64,000 nt of DNA from Dyella sp. S184 (GCF_009766065.1 NZ_LMUE01000002.1:247609-311608); one strand, 5' to 3'. Shown: positions 1 through 8,519, counted from the stretch's first letter. Translations and numbers: made by a program. Notes: a model not told the origin generated them from the sequence alone.

Positions 1-344
1 TGAGCAGAACGAGCGACCGTCCCTTCGACAACCGCGGCGGGTCCTCGACCGGACACAGCACTATGCAGCGCAAGCCACCCGCTCCGAACAATATTCATGA
101 TTTCCCCTTATGGCCCGGCGCTGCAGTTCAGCACGAGCGGTCAATACGCTTTATATCAAACTCGAGCGTGGGAAAGTTGTTCGCTGTGCCCTCGGTATCT
201 GCCCGTCGCTGCGGATACTGCATTCAGAGGATCTCCCCCAACAAGAAAAGCTTCCTTTTGGGGGCCAGTGAACCGGCCACGGGGGATTGCTACGGCTCGG
301 GGGCGCTCGGTGCATCGGCGAGGAACCAGACTTCCCGGGCGAGG
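1..344. other. No recognised gene
   Basis: Several short overlapping frames are open here on both strands, but none gives a protein I recognise, and none combines a convincing ribosome binding site with a credible composition. The window edge may cut the end of an upstream gene. I see no RNA gene or repeat. Confidence 0.4.
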
Positions 345-557
345 TCAATTTGCAGCGGTGGCGACTGGACGGCCTTCAGGTCCGTCATAGTTGCCTGTAT
401 CGGGGTCGGCTGTATGACACCACATAACAACACCATCAAAAGACCTTCCAAGGTAAGCGGCGCGCTCCCTAGCTAGCACTTCGCTCTTGAAGCACTGAGT
501 GATCACCTTGCACCCTCCACGAAAGCCTTGCACAACATAGATAGTGTGTGGCATCTC
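345..557 (-). CDS. Small hypothetical protein
   Basis: A 70-residue protein of unknown function beginning MPHTIYVVQGF. An ATG seven codons upstream is also in frame, but this start is preceded by AGGAG and AAAGGAG in close succession, a strong Shine-Dalgarno sequence that decides the start. The protein is soluble, has two or three cysteines, no signal peptide and no membrane segment. It stands alone, with no neighbour that explains it. Support is the ribosome binding site and a plausible amino-acid composition; I recognise no family. Confidence 0.5.
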   Translation of the reverse strand, partial: EMPHTIYVVQGFRGGCKVITQCFKSEVLARERAAYLGRSFDGVVMWCHTADPDTGNYDGPEGRPVATAAN

Positions 558-831
558 CTTTCTCCTGACCCTAGGCAACCATGCAGAGCCAATGTGTCAT
601 CAGAAGACATGCCGAAGAACTGGCGGAACCTACAGGTTCGCCCGAAAGGTCATTATCTATAACGTAGACATAAGCGGCCTAGCTGAGTGGACGCCCTGGC
701 GGCATTGCCGACTCGGAATAGGTCAGGTCTCGGTTTAGTTGCTTCAAAAGCATGGCATGCGACAACACGAGCGCGCTCATTGATTGGCGAGGCGATCGGC
801 TCTAGCCAGCCGCGCTAACTTTCTGCGACCC

Positions 832-1350
832 TCACATGTGTTCGATGGGCATGACCCGGCGACGCGTGCGCTCACGCAACGAGCACTCGCGCATGGTATC
901 CGCCAGCCCTTCCAGGCCGGGTATTCCATACAGATAGACCGAAGCCATCCCCTCATCGGACGAGTGCATATGCACCTGGCACAGGCCAAGTACCCGCATG
1001 CCAAACGGCTTCAGCAGGTCGAAGTGATCGACACGGAACAGTTCAAGATTGTCCTGCGTCTTGGAAAAAATCCCGCGTTCAAAGCGCACACGTTGTGTGG
1101 TGATCGTGAACGTGGTGGACAGACTGCGCAGCCAGTAGACAACCAGCGCGATGCCTAGCGTGATGATCACGAAAAAGTACTGGCTAAAGGTGTAGATCAC
1201 TTTGGGGTGGCCCGAGAAAAGCGTCTTTTCGACCGCAGTTTCCTTGGATGCCACATAAGCATCCAGATCCGTACCGCAGTATCGGCATTTGTGCGCAGCG
1301 GCCTGGATCGCCTCACCGCATGCGGGACACACCTTCATTCCCTCTTGCAT
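832..1350 (-). CDS. Zinc-ribbon and PH-domain (bPH2-type) membrane protein
   Basis: 172 residues. The N-terminus has two CxxC pairs (CPACG and CRYCG, residues about 8-27), a zinc ribbon. A hydrophobic segment follows at about 55-75 (FVIITLGIALVVYWL). The region after it (TTFTITTQRVRFERGIFSK...) looks like a bacterial PH-like domain of the bPH2/YdbT type, with the usual short beta strands after the membrane segment. It probably sits in the inner membrane with the PH domain in the cytoplasm; its ligand is unknown. MKVCPACG at 1338 is an equally possible start, because neither ATG has a well-spaced ribosome binding site. No operon partner is evident. Confidence 0.7.
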   Translation of the reverse strand: MQEGMKVCPACGEAIQAAAHKCRYCGTDLDAYVASKETAVEKTLFSGHPKVIYTFSQYFFVIITLGIALVVYWLRSLSTTFTITTQRVRFERGIFSKTQDNLELFRVDHFDLLKPFGMRVLGLCQVHMHSSDEGMASVYLYGIPGLEGLADTMRECSLRERTRRRVMPIEHM

Positions 1351-1433
1351 AGTTTTCGCCTGTTTTTTCCCTGGTGCGCGTGGACTACCTCTGCAGCCTC
1401 GATCACCATGCTCATGGGTAGATTCAAAGATTT

Positions 1434-1465
1434 AGCCCGCTGATCGATTTCTCGATCAGCGGGCT
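1434..1465. terminator. Perfect 14-bp hairpin, likely transcription terminator
   Basis: AGCCCGCTGATCGA and its exact reverse complement flank the 4-base loop TTTC. It lies about 100 bases beyond the stop of the minus-strand gene at 1564-1977. The T-tract on that strand is short and interrupted, so it may be an mRNA-stabilising hairpin rather than a strong intrinsic terminator. Confidence 0.55.
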
Positions 1466-1563
1466 ATTCGTTTCCGGTCGAGAGCCGGATTGCGCTACCG
1501 TTGCACCCCGATCTGTTCAAGCCATATCAGGATATCCAATCCGGGAACTCGCGCCAGCGATCG

Positions 1564-1977
1564 TCAGTGCCTGTCGTCGCCACCTACATGGCCACGCCCA
1601 TCACGCATTTCATTGCCCCTGAAGTTGGCAATCCGGCCTGGGCGCTGTGTTGCCGTGGGCCTTTCACCACGATTCGGCAGAGGGCCTCGATAGCCGCGAT
1701 GCACATCGAAACGGTTGTCTACGTGGCCGTGAAAATCGTGACGGCCGTGAAACCATGGGCCCGCGCCAATGAAGATGCCATCAGTAAACCATTCCGGACC
1801 GTAGTAGCCGTAAGGGGCACACGGATAAGGCGCGTAGTCGTAGTAGCCATAAGGGCAGTCGGGAGCGACACCGATGCTGACGCCGACGGCAACTTGAGCT
1901 TCTGCTTTGGGCGTGGTCGTCGCGGCAAAGCAGACTCCAGCAAGAACGGCCACGGAAAGACATTGAAATCTGTTCAT
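1564..1977 (-). CDS. Secreted Tyr/Gly/Pro-rich hypothetical protein
   Basis: 137 residues starting MNRFQCLSVAVLAGVCF, a Sec signal peptide with predicted cleavage near AEA-QV (about residue 28). The mature part is rich in tyrosine, proline and glycine (PYGYYDYAPYPCAPYGYYG), followed by a histidine/glycine-rich segment (FHGRHDFHGHVDN) and a basic tail. Proteins of this composition are common in Burkholderia and Xanthomonadales genomes without a known role. I placed the start at the second in-frame ATG because GGAGGAAG precedes it and the signal peptide begins there. It is probably periplasmic or surface-exposed; function unknown. Confidence 0.7.
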   Translation of the reverse strand: MNRFQCLSVAVLAGVCFAATTTPKAEAQVAVGVSIGVAPDCPYGYYDYAPYPCAPYGYYGPEWFTDGIFIGAGPWFHGRHDFHGHVDNRFDVHRGYRGPLPNRGERPTATQRPGRIANFRGNEMRDGRGHVGGDDRH

Positions 1978-2307
1978 GACTTCCTCCTCACGCATTTGGA
2001 CCAGTGGTCATCGTCCACCCGACCACGTCAATTCGCCGTGACCCATCAAATCGCCTTTAGTCGCAGTTCAAGCATGTGGATTTGCTCCTCATGATCTTCT
2101 TGTTCAGTCGACACGCAGCAGCATCACGCTCGCCCCAGCGCAGTCATCGTCGCTACCCGCTCCAACAACAAACCATCACGAGATACTTATCCTGCTTGTC
2201 TTATGGTTCCGGTCACCTTCACCGGAAATTGATCATGAGCTCTCTACCTCATTGTCGTCATCGTGCAATTGTTGCTCAGCGTTTTGTGAAGCACATATCG
2301 ACATCTC
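1978..2307. other. Intergenic region, nothing recognised
   Basis: This stretch separates the minus-strand secreted protein from the small plus-strand ORF and the drug exporter, so it should hold divergent promoters. I see no clear -35/-10 pair, operator, RNA gene or repeat in it. Confidence 0.4.
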
Positions 2308-2460
2308 GTGAAACGTAGCCGATGGATTGCGTTCCTGTTCCTGGTCGTCTCGATCGTCGCCATGCTTGGGATAGGTCTCTACCTGAGTACCACACATCAG
2401 GGCACGCATCCGGTCGACAGCGGCTCGCCAGAAAACACGCCCGCATCGCCACATCAATGA
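2308..2460 (+). CDS. Possible small single-pass membrane protein
   Basis: A 50-residue frame opening with GTG (VKRSRWIAFLFLVVSIVAML...). It has a basic N-terminus (KRSR), one clear transmembrane segment at about residues 6-27, and a hydrophilic Pro/Ser/Thr-rich tail ending in SPHQ. The charge-then-hydrophobic layout is typical of a real small membrane protein and unusual for a random frame. No good ribosome binding site precedes the GTG, so translation is uncertain. It lies 88 bases before the drug exporter and could be transcribed with it. No family recognised. Confidence 0.35.
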   Translation: MKRSRWIAFLFLVVSIVAMLGIGLYLSTTHQGTHPVDSGSPENTPASPHQ

Positions 2461-2548
2461 TGTGTTCGCGAGATCGCACCCTCTCGATGAATTCGCATCA
2501 CTCTCATCATTCTCGTGACGCCAGACGGTCAAGACGTATAGCGCAGCA

Positions 2549-3913
2549 ATGAACGAATCCAGGCCATCGCCGCACGCGAAGTCACTGTTGCTTGCCGCGA
2601 TGAGTCTCGGCTATGGCGTCGTGCAACTCGACGTCACCATTGTCAACACGGCCTTGCACAGTATCGGCACATCGCTGGGCGGCGGCGTATCCGAGCTGCA
2701 GTGGATTGTCAGTACCTATACGATCGCGTTTGCAGCCTTGATCCTGACCGCGGGGGCGCTGGGTGATCGGATCGGTGCGAAGAAAGTCTTCATGGCAGGT
2801 TTCGCCATCTTTACGACTGCTTCTCTCGCGTGCGCGCTGGCACCATCAGCGGTGCTTCTGATTGCAGCAAGAGCCATGCAGGGCATCGGAGCGGCAATCC
2901 TGGTGCCGAATTCGCTCGCCCTGCTCAACCATGCCTATCCGGACGAAAAGGAACGTGGGCGCGCAGTGGGAATCTGGGCAGCGGGTGCGAGTCTTGCTCT
3001 CACGGCAGGCCCGCTTGCAGGCGGCGTCCTGATTGCTCTCGTCGGCTGGCGGAGCATCTTTCTGGTCAATCTGCCCATCGGTATCGCCGGTCTCTGGTTG
3101 ACGTGGCGCTATGCGAGCGAGACGCCGCGCTCACCTCACCACTCACTCGATCTGGGCGGCCAAGCAGCGGCGATCGGCGCACTGGGTTGCCTCGCTGGCG
3201 CCATTATTGAAGGCGGCACTCGCGGCTGGAGCAATCCGTGGGTTCTGGCAGGTTTTGCTGCCTTCATTGTTCTTGCTGCGGCTTTTGTATTCCAGGAACG
3301 GCGTGCGAAGCAGCCGATGCTTCCGCTTTCGTTGTTTCGAAACAGAATGTTCGCACTGACGTCGGCGATCGGCCTGCTCGTGAACGTGGCCTTCTACGGC
3401 CTCATCTTCGTGCTGAGCCTGTACTTCCAGCAGGTCAACGGCCTGTCACCTCTTGCAACAGGCCTGGCATTTCTCCCGATGATGGGCGCCGTGCTGCCGG
3501 TGAATCTGTTGGCGGCTCGCGCGACCGAGCGATTTGGCGCTCAAGCCATCATCGCCACCGGCGCAATCATGGCAGCCGTGGGATGCATGGCACTGCTTGG
3601 CACCGACCGCGGCACCAGCTATTGGTCCATGTGCGTCCAGCTTGTTGCGATCGGTGCCGGCCTGGGCTTGCTGGTACCACCGCTCACATCGACCCTTCTC
3701 GGCAGTGTGGAAAAGAAACGCTCGGGTATCGCCGCTGGCGTTCTCAACGCCACCAGACAGACAGGCAGTGTCCTGGGCGTAGCCCTGTTTGGAGCATTTG
3801 TCGCCAGGAAAGGCGCATTTGTCTTTGGCACCCGGGAATCGCTGATCGTGTGCGCGATTCTCCTGTTGGGAGCTGCAATGACGATCATGGTCGGCTCCCG
3901 CAACAAGAGCTAG
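2549..3913 (+). CDS. MFS drug exporter, DHA2 (EmrB/QacA-like) family
   Basis: 454 residues with multiple hydrophobic segments, probably 14 transmembrane helices as in the DHA2 family. The family signature LDVTIVNTAL (first helix, about residue 27) and GDRIGAKK (loop 2-3, motif A) are present, as is the GPLAGGVL motif C-like segment after helix 4. Such proteins export hydrophobic drugs, dyes or metabolites by proton antiport across the inner membrane. No EmrA/HlyD partner or TetR-type regulator is adjacent, so the substrate cannot be inferred. The ribosome binding site is weak; translation from MSLGYGVVQLD, 17 codons downstream, is an alternative. Confidence 0.85.
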   Translation: MNESRPSPHAKSLLLAAMSLGYGVVQLDVTIVNTALHSIGTSLGGGVSELQWIVSTYTIAFAALILTAGALGDRIGAKKVFMAGFAIFTTASLACALAPSAVLLIAARAMQGIGAAILVPNSLALLNHAYPDEKERGRAVGIWAAGASLALTAGPLAGGVLIALVGWRSIFLVNLPIGIAGLWLTWRYASETPRSPHHSLDLGGQAAAIGALGCLAGAIIEGGTRGWSNPWVLAGFAAFIVLAAAFVFQERRAKQPMLPLSLFRNRMFALTSAIGLLVNVAFYGLIFVLSLYFQQVNGLSPLATGLAFLPMMGAVLPVNLLAARATERFGAQAIIATGAIMAAVGCMALLGTDRGTSYWSMCVQLVAIGAGLGLLVPPLTSTLLGSVEKKRSGIAAGVLNATRQTGSVLGVALFGAFVARKGAFVFGTRESLIVCAILLLGAAMTIMVGSRNKS

Positions 3914-4072
3914 GTCACCTGCCGTCATAACGCTGTGCAAGGAGGTTTGGCGCAGACGCGGTCATCACGCTCCGTACCGGATGCTGCAGTCAACCGGTGA
4001 AGGCAGCTTCTCTGTCTCGTCAAGGACTGACGACACCGGCCATTGACTCGCCTGATGCATTTTTAAAATTTG

Positions 4073-4096
4073 CCGCCGAATGGGCGGTTTCTTTTT
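4073..4096. terminator. Probable bidirectional terminator between convergent genes
   Basis: A short stem CCGCC/GGCGG is followed on the plus strand by TTTCTTTTT. On the minus strand it is followed by CAAATTTTAAAAA, 33 bases past the stop of the glucosyltransferase gene. It could serve both the drug exporter (plus) and the glucosyltransferase (minus). Confidence 0.5.
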
Positions 4097-4119
4097 GTGT
4101 GTTTGGCGCTGCCGTGGAC

Positions 4120-5721
4120 TCAACGCGGCACCGGCGCCACGCCTATGACGCAACGTTGCTGTAGGGCCCCGCGTAACGACACGACAGCCGTGTCATCGAC
4201 CAGGTACAGGCTGTAATCCTTCGTGTTGCGTATTGCGGGAATCTGGCAGCTCTTCGCCAGGATCGCAGGCTTCCGCTGCAAGTCCGCGGCACTCGCCTCG
4301 AAGTCCAGGTCAACGACATCCGGGATGTAATACATGAGGAACATGTGGGTGTGAAATGTTTCACCCTCCGTGATGTAGGGGATGATCAACGGATGGATCA
4401 GCGGGAATTGTTCGGCGACATGCGCCGTGATCGGTGAATAGCCGATAGTGCCGTCGAGCAAGAAGGAATGGATGGGGTGGTCAACTCTCAGTTCGGCCAG
4501 ATCTTCGGCCATGCGCGCGCCGATCTGATCCTCGTAATTCTTCTGCTCACCCAGTGCGTTGCCGTAGGCGCTGGCGATGACGCACATGCCCAGTGCAAGC
4601 ATGCAGGCAGCCGACAAGGTCCACGCATCCGACCGGCGCCATTGCCGCAGGGCCGCCTGCATGACGATCAACCCTGCCGCCAATAGCGCACCGACTCCCA
4701 TCAGCACGCGCGGCATCATCTCCGGCCTGAGCAGCAGCAACATGGGGCCGAATACACAGGCCAAGGCGGCCAACGGCAGCACAAAACTACTCGCAAACAG
4801 GATCACCGTGACCCAGGCCGGTTGCGTAAGGCGAGTCTTGAGCGCGTAACGGATGCCGATGGCAATCGGAAACAGCAGCAGCAAGATCAACAGCGGGTTG
4901 AAGTACCTCCACCACTGCCGGCTGAAGCTGTCGCCGATGAAGGTACAGAACGCGACGATATTGGTCTTTATCACCGGCAGGTCGTGCAAGCCGTGGATCT
5001 TTTCGCTTTGCTTCTCTACCCAGCCATGGATGTGGATACCGATGACGAGTTCATAGACAAGCATGGCCACGCCCACCTGCAACGCCCGCGACAGAAATTG
5101 CATCATCAACTGGCGCGGGGTCTTTTCGTGGAGCTGGGCCAGCACGACATCCAGCAGGATGAAGATCAGGCAGGCATTGATGGCCGGCTGATAAAAACTG
5201 AGGCTGGCAAAAATCGAGAGGACTCCCAGCCACCAGCCTCGGCGATTGTCCTTGATGGTGATCACCGGCAGCAGGGCCAGCAGCATCGCCAGGCTCATGC
5301 TCAAGGCATCGAACTTGTAGGAGAGGTTTTCCAGATAGAACGGTTGCGCGCCAAGCGGGAATGCCACAAGTGCGGCCATCCATGGCGAACGAATGGCATA
5401 TCGACGCGCAATCAGCACGCCGACCCACGCAAGTATCACGATGGCCCCGATCTGCGTCAGTGGCGAGATATCCACCAGTGCGGAGTCATAGGACTGCAGC
5501 AGCTTCATCAGCAGGGTGGTCAGCGGCCGACCGTTGGAATCCCAACCGGTATGCCCGATCAGCGCACGCTTCAGGTCGTCATCGTAATAACGATTCGCCC
5601 GCAGGATCGGATACAGAATCAGGAAATAAAGCGCGAGAAGAATGGCGAAAACGCTACGGTCATCGCGCGCCGGATCAGTACGTGGGCTGACTTGTTCGTC
5701 GTGTGAAATCGACTGATTCAC
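4120..5721 (-). CDS. GtrII-like membrane glucosyltransferase
   Basis: 533 residues with about ten to eleven hydrophobic segments and a hydrophilic C-terminal part of about 130 residues. The early motif NRYYDDDLKRAL with GRPLTTLLMKLL shortly after resembles the GtrII/glucosyltransferase-domain membrane proteins (PF14264 type) that modify O-antigen or other surface glycans. The acidic YYDDD after the first helix fits the catalytic acidic site of GT-C type lipid-linked sugar transferases. No gtrA flippase or gtrB bactoprenol glucosyltransferase is adjacent, unlike a classical gtr cluster, so donor and acceptor are unknown. Inner membrane. Assignment rests on topology and the N-terminal motif. 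Confidence 0.7.
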   Translation of the reverse strand: MNQSISHDEQVSPRTDPARDDRSVFAILLALYFLILYPILRANRYYDDDLKRALIGHTGWDSNGRPLTTLLMKLLQSYDSALVDISPLTQIGAIVILAWVGVLIARRYAIRSPWMAALVAFPLGAQPFYLENLSYKFDALSMSLAMLLALLPVITIKDNRRGWWLGVLSIFASLSFYQPAINACLIFILLDVVLAQLHEKTPRQLMMQFLSRALQVGVAMLVYELVIGIHIHGWVEKQSEKIHGLHDLPVIKTNIVAFCTFIGDSFSRQWWRYFNPLLILLLLFPIAIGIRYALKTRLTQPAWVTVILFASSFVLPLAALACVFGPMLLLLRPEMMPRVLMGVGALLAAGLIVMQAALRQWRRSDAWTLSAACMLALGMCVIASAYGNALGEQKNYEDQIGARMAEDLAELRVDHPIHSFLLDGTIGYSPITAHVAEQFPLIHPLIIPYITEGETFHTHMFLMYYIPDVVDLDFEASAADLQRKPAILAKSCQIPAIRNTKDYSLYLVDDTAVVSLRGALQQRCVIGVAPVPR

Positions 5722-6025
5722 GTATCAAGATTCCTTGGAACAACCAGATGATGCCGGACGCTAAACGAACTCAAGCCGACATTACCGCCATAATCGCGCG
5801 CCCGGCGTCGCATTATCACGGATTGCATGGCAGAACTGCCGCACGATGCCCCTCGTCAGTCATCGCTTGGATTTGTCCAGACGGATAAGGGGTCGGGACC
5901 CCTCCCGGGCGAGAAAGTGTTCCTGATGATCCCTCTCGACCTGGTCAGCTTGCACAGCCACGTGACGTCACAACGCCAGGCTCACGTGCGAAAATTGAGC
6001 CACTCACCGATACCCTATGTGCGCC
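5722..6025. other. Intergenic region between divergent genes
   Basis: About 300 bases separating the glucosyltransferase (minus) from a small gene (plus). Short frames exist but none has a credible start or composition. I found no operator-like repeat, RNA gene or convincing promoter, though promoters for both flanking genes must lie here. Confidence 0.4.
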
Positions 6026-6304
6026 ATGACCTCCCAGAAATATGACTTCCGCCAGTTCCAGGAAGAACTCGCGACACTCGAACGCAAGGTTGAGAAGCAA
6101 CAACCATCCAAGCCTCTTGGCAAGAAAGAAGCTGCTGCTCAACGCTTGGCGATGGCACGTGAAGAATTCCTGATGCTTCAGAAGCGGCATGGTTTGACTG
6201 TTGCGGATGTCGTTGCCTTTTTCCCCGAGGAGGAAGGCATTGCTTACCTTCAGCAGCTCATCGCTGCGGCGGCAACAAAGCCTCGGCGAACACGGAAGTC
6301 ATAA
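6026..6304 (+). CDS. Small basic, coiled-coil-like hypothetical protein
   Basis: 92 residues (MTSQKYDFRQFQEEL...). The N-terminal third is charged with heptad-like spacing (FQEELATLERKVEK), the middle is helical, and the tail is very basic (TKPRRTRKS). The layout recalls small nucleoid-associated proteins with an oligomerising helix and a basic DNA-contacting end, such as H-NS-like proteins, but I see no diagnostic motif, so this is only a structural analogy. An ATG at 6017 three codons upstream is also possible; neither has a strong ribosome binding site. It precedes the arsenic operon without obvious linkage. Confidence 0.55.
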   Translation: MTSQKYDFRQFQEELATLERKVEKQQPSKPLGKKEAAAQRLAMAREEFLMLQKRHGLTVADVVAFFPEEEGIAYLQQLIAAAATKPRRTRKS

Positions 6305-6431
6305 GACTTCCCAAGTTGGATTGAGTGCTGTCGCACCAGATAGCCAACTCCACCGCGACGCTCAACCACCCATCGAGCGAGCCCCTCAGCAATCCAAACT
6401 GCGCATCAACGCGTGGCCAAAAGAACAGTGC

Positions 6432-6457
6432 TTGACTCTTTTTCATATTTCTACAAT
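6432..6457 (+). promoter_or_regulatory. Candidate arsR promoter
   Basis: TTGACT at 6432-6437 is a good -35. TACAAT at 6452-6457 is a good -10 but at a short spacing of 14; the less conserved AATTAT at 6455-6460 would give a spacing of 17. Either choice puts the transcription start at or within a few bases of the arsR ATG (6467), implying a leaderless or nearly leaderless message. This is inferred from sequence only. Confidence 0.45.
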
Positions 6458-6472
6458 TATAGAAATATGAAA
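6441..6472. promoter_or_regulatory. ArsR operator: perfect 13-bp inverted repeat over the arsR start codon
   Basis: TTTCATATTTCTA and its exact reverse complement TAGAAATATGAAA are separated by six bases (CAATTA). It is strikingly AT-rich in a GC-rich genome. The arsR ATG lies inside the right arm (6467-6469), and the candidate -10 element lies in the palindrome. A bound ArsR dimer would block RNA polymerase, the standard mechanism for this family. Confidence 0.75.
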
Positions 6473-6805
6473 TCAAAAGATGCCATCACCTGCCTGAATG
6501 CGCTCGCCCAAGAGCACCGCCTGAATCTGTTTCGCTTGCTGGTGCAGGCCGGCGATGAAGGCATGGCAGTCGGTGAACTGGCCGCGGCGACCGGGCTGGC
6601 TGGTGCGACGCTGACCAATCATCTGCACATCCTGCGCCGAGCCGGCATGGTCAGTGACGAGCGGCGTGGCCGGGTCATCCAATGCCGCGCGAGCTATCCG
6701 CAGATGAATGAACTGCTCGGGTTTCTCACCGAAAGCTGCTGCACAGGCTCGACTGCAGCCGATTGCGCACCGGCTGCGATATGCAAACCAGCAAGAAAAA
6801 ATTGA
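6467..6805 (+). CDS. arsR: ArsR-family arsenite-responsive repressor
   Basis: 112 residues. A winged helix-turn-helix covers about 8-80, with the recognition region LAGATLTNHLHILRRAGMV. The usual metal box near ELCVCDL is absent. Instead the cysteines are at the C-terminus: Cys91-Cys92, Cys100 and Cys106 (ESCCTGSTAADCAPAAIC). This matches the alternative As(III) site known from Acidithiobacillus ferrooxidans-type ArsR, where a C-terminal Cys-Cys-x5-Cys trio binds arsenite. It represses the operon until As(III) or Sb(III) binds. An upstream in-frame ATG at 6413 is rejected because the operator and promoter lie between the two. It overlaps arsC by one base. Confidence 0.9.
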   Translation: MKSKDAITCLNALAQEHRLNLFRLLVQAGDEGMAVGELAAATGLAGATLTNHLHILRRAGMVSDERRGRVIQCRASYPQMNELLGFLTESCCTGSTAADCAPAAICKPARKN

Positions 6806-7338
6806 TGAAGCGCACCAATGACTCGGTGAGCGCAGATCAACCGCGCAACGTGCTGTTCCTGTGCACCGGCAACTCCGCACGTAGCGTGATGGCAGAAGCC
6901 CTGCTCAACGTGCTGGGCGAAGGCCGATTCCACGCGTACAGCGCCGGCAGCTTCCCCAGCGACAAGGTTCAACCCATCGCCGCTGAACTGGCGCAAGCCT
7001 TCGGCTACACCAAACCGCTGCGCAGCAAGAGCTGGGACGAATTCGCGCAAGCGGATTCGCCCTCGATCGACATCGTGATCACCGTCTGCGACAACGCCGC
7101 CGGCGAAATGTGTCCAATCTGGCCAAGCCAACCAGTCACGGCGCATTGGGGCATACCTGATCCAGTATCCGAAACCGGTTCCGAAGATCAACGCAGGCGC
7201 GCTTTCCAGTCGGCCTGGATGATGCTGCGTCGACGCATCGACCTGCTGCTGGCATTGCCGCTCGAAAAACTCGACCGGATCACGATGCAGCAGGAACTGC
7301 GTGCGATCGGTCAGGCGGAAACCGTCAATGAATCGTAA
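6805..7338 (+). CDS. arsC: Arsenate reductase, low-molecular-weight phosphatase type
   Basis: 177 residues. It reduces arsenate to arsenite in the cytoplasm so that Acr3 can export it. The phosphatase-like P-loop CTGNSAR (Cys20-Arg26, CX5R) is near the N-terminus, with Cys95 and Cys103 (CDNAAGEMC) as candidate resolving cysteines and GIPDP as the general-acid loop. This places it in the LMW-phosphatase-fold ArsC class rather than the glutaredoxin-fold plasmid ArsC class; whether thioredoxin or glutathione/glutaredoxin recycles it cannot be told. The ATG overlaps the arsR stop (TGATG), indicating translational coupling. An in-frame ATG at 6781 lies within arsR and is less likely. It overlaps acr3 by 11 bases. 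Confidence 0.9.
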   Translation: MKRTNDSVSADQPRNVLFLCTGNSARSVMAEALLNVLGEGRFHAYSAGSFPSDKVQPIAAELAQAFGYTKPLRSKSWDEFAQADSPSIDIVITVCDNAAGEMCPIWPSQPVTAHWGIPDPVSETGSEDQRRRAFQSAWMMLRRRIDLLLALPLEKLDRITMQQELRAIGQAETVNES

Positions 7339-8440
7339 GGCTGCCGGATCTGCACCTGCACCGATCGGATTTTTCGCCCGTTATCTAAGCGTATGGGTCG
7401 CAGTGTGCATCGTCGTTGGCATCGCACTTGGGCATGCCTTTCCGATGGTCTTCGAAACACTGGCCGCGGTCGAGGTGCAGCACATCAATCTGCCCGTCGC
7501 CGGACTGGTGTGGCTGATGATCGTGCCAATGCTGCTCAAGGTCGACTTCGCGCAGCTCGCGGGTGTGCGTCATCAGGTGCGCGGCATCGGCATCACCCTG
7601 CTGGTGAACTGGGCGATCAAGCCGTTCTCGATGGCGCTCCTGGGCTGGCTGTTCATTCGCCATGTCTTCGCCGCGTGGCTGCCGGTCGGACAGCATGATT
7701 CCTATATCGCGGGACTGATCCTGCTGGCCGCCGCACCGTGCACGGCGATGGTGTTCGTCTGGTCAAGGCTATGTGGCGGCGAGCCGAACTTCACGCTCGC
7801 CCAGGTGGCACTCAATGACACGATCATGATCGTGGCGTTTGCGCCCATCGTCGCCCTGCTGCTTGGTGTGGCAGCGATCCATGTGCCGTGGGGAACATTG
7901 CTGCTGTCGGTGCTGCTCTACATCGTGGTGCCTGTTTTCGTTGCACAGCTCTGGCGTGAATGGCTGCTGCGATATCACGGACAGGCCGCGCTGGATGCGA
8001 CGCTCAAACGGATCGACCCGTGGTCGACCGCGGCACTGCTGGCCACACTGATCCTGCTGTTCGGCTTTCAGGGAGAAGCGATCCTGGCGCAACCGCTGAT
8101 CATTGCGCTGCTTGCCGTACCCATCATCATTCAGGTGTATCTCAATGCCGGCATCGCCTATGGCTTGAGCCGCTGGCTGAAGGTGCCGCATTGCGTGGCC
8201 GGCCCAGCCGCACTGATCGGCGCCAGCAATTTCTTCGAACTGGCGGTGGCGTCAGCCATCAGCATTTTCGGCCTGCGTTCAGGTGCCGCGCTGGCGACGG
8301 TTGTGGGTGTGCTGGTCGAAGTGCCGGTGATGCTGTCGGTGGTGCGCATCGTCAATCGCACCGAATCCTGGTTCGATGCATCACCCGTGCTCGCAGCAAG
8401 AAAAACCGGCATGCCCGCGGCGAAACACACTGTGCGATGA
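7328..8440 (+). CDS. acr3: Arsenite efflux permease, ACR3 family
   Basis: 370 residues with about ten transmembrane helices, the usual length for bacterial Acr3. It exports As(III) across the inner membrane using the proton motive force. The segment LAAAPCTAMVFVWSRLCGG (about residues 130-150) contains the conserved cysteine in the fourth helix required for arsenite transport in characterised Acr3 proteins. The order arsR-arsC-acr3 with overlapping reading frames defines one operon regulated from the arsR operator. The start at 7328 avoids a longer overlap with arsC. No arsH or arsI follows. Confidence 0.92.
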   Translation: MNRKAAGSAPAPIGFFARYLSVWVAVCIVVGIALGHAFPMVFETLAAVEVQHINLPVAGLVWLMIVPMLLKVDFAQLAGVRHQVRGIGITLLVNWAIKPFSMALLGWLFIRHVFAAWLPVGQHDSYIAGLILLAAAPCTAMVFVWSRLCGGEPNFTLAQVALNDTIMIVAFAPIVALLLGVAAIHVPWGTLLLSVLLYIVVPVFVAQLWREWLLRYHGQAALDATLKRIDPWSTAALLATLILLFGFQGEAILAQPLIIALLAVPIIIQVYLNAGIAYGLSRWLKVPHCVAGPAALIGASNFFELAVASAISIFGLRSGAALATVVGVLVEVPVMLSVVRIVNRTESWFDASPVLAARKTGMPAAKHTVR

Positions 8441-8519
8441 ATGCGCGCCTCCCTCGTTCACAGCAGGTTGATTTTGTCCGGACAAGACTCGGGACTCTGC
8501 AAGTAGCGAGGAACTATCC

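Noticed and set aside
2233-2532. 99-residue minus-strand frame upstream of the drug exporter
   Set aside because: No ribosome binding site, low-complexity Asp/Glu/Arg composition, and it overlaps a better small membrane frame on the other strand.
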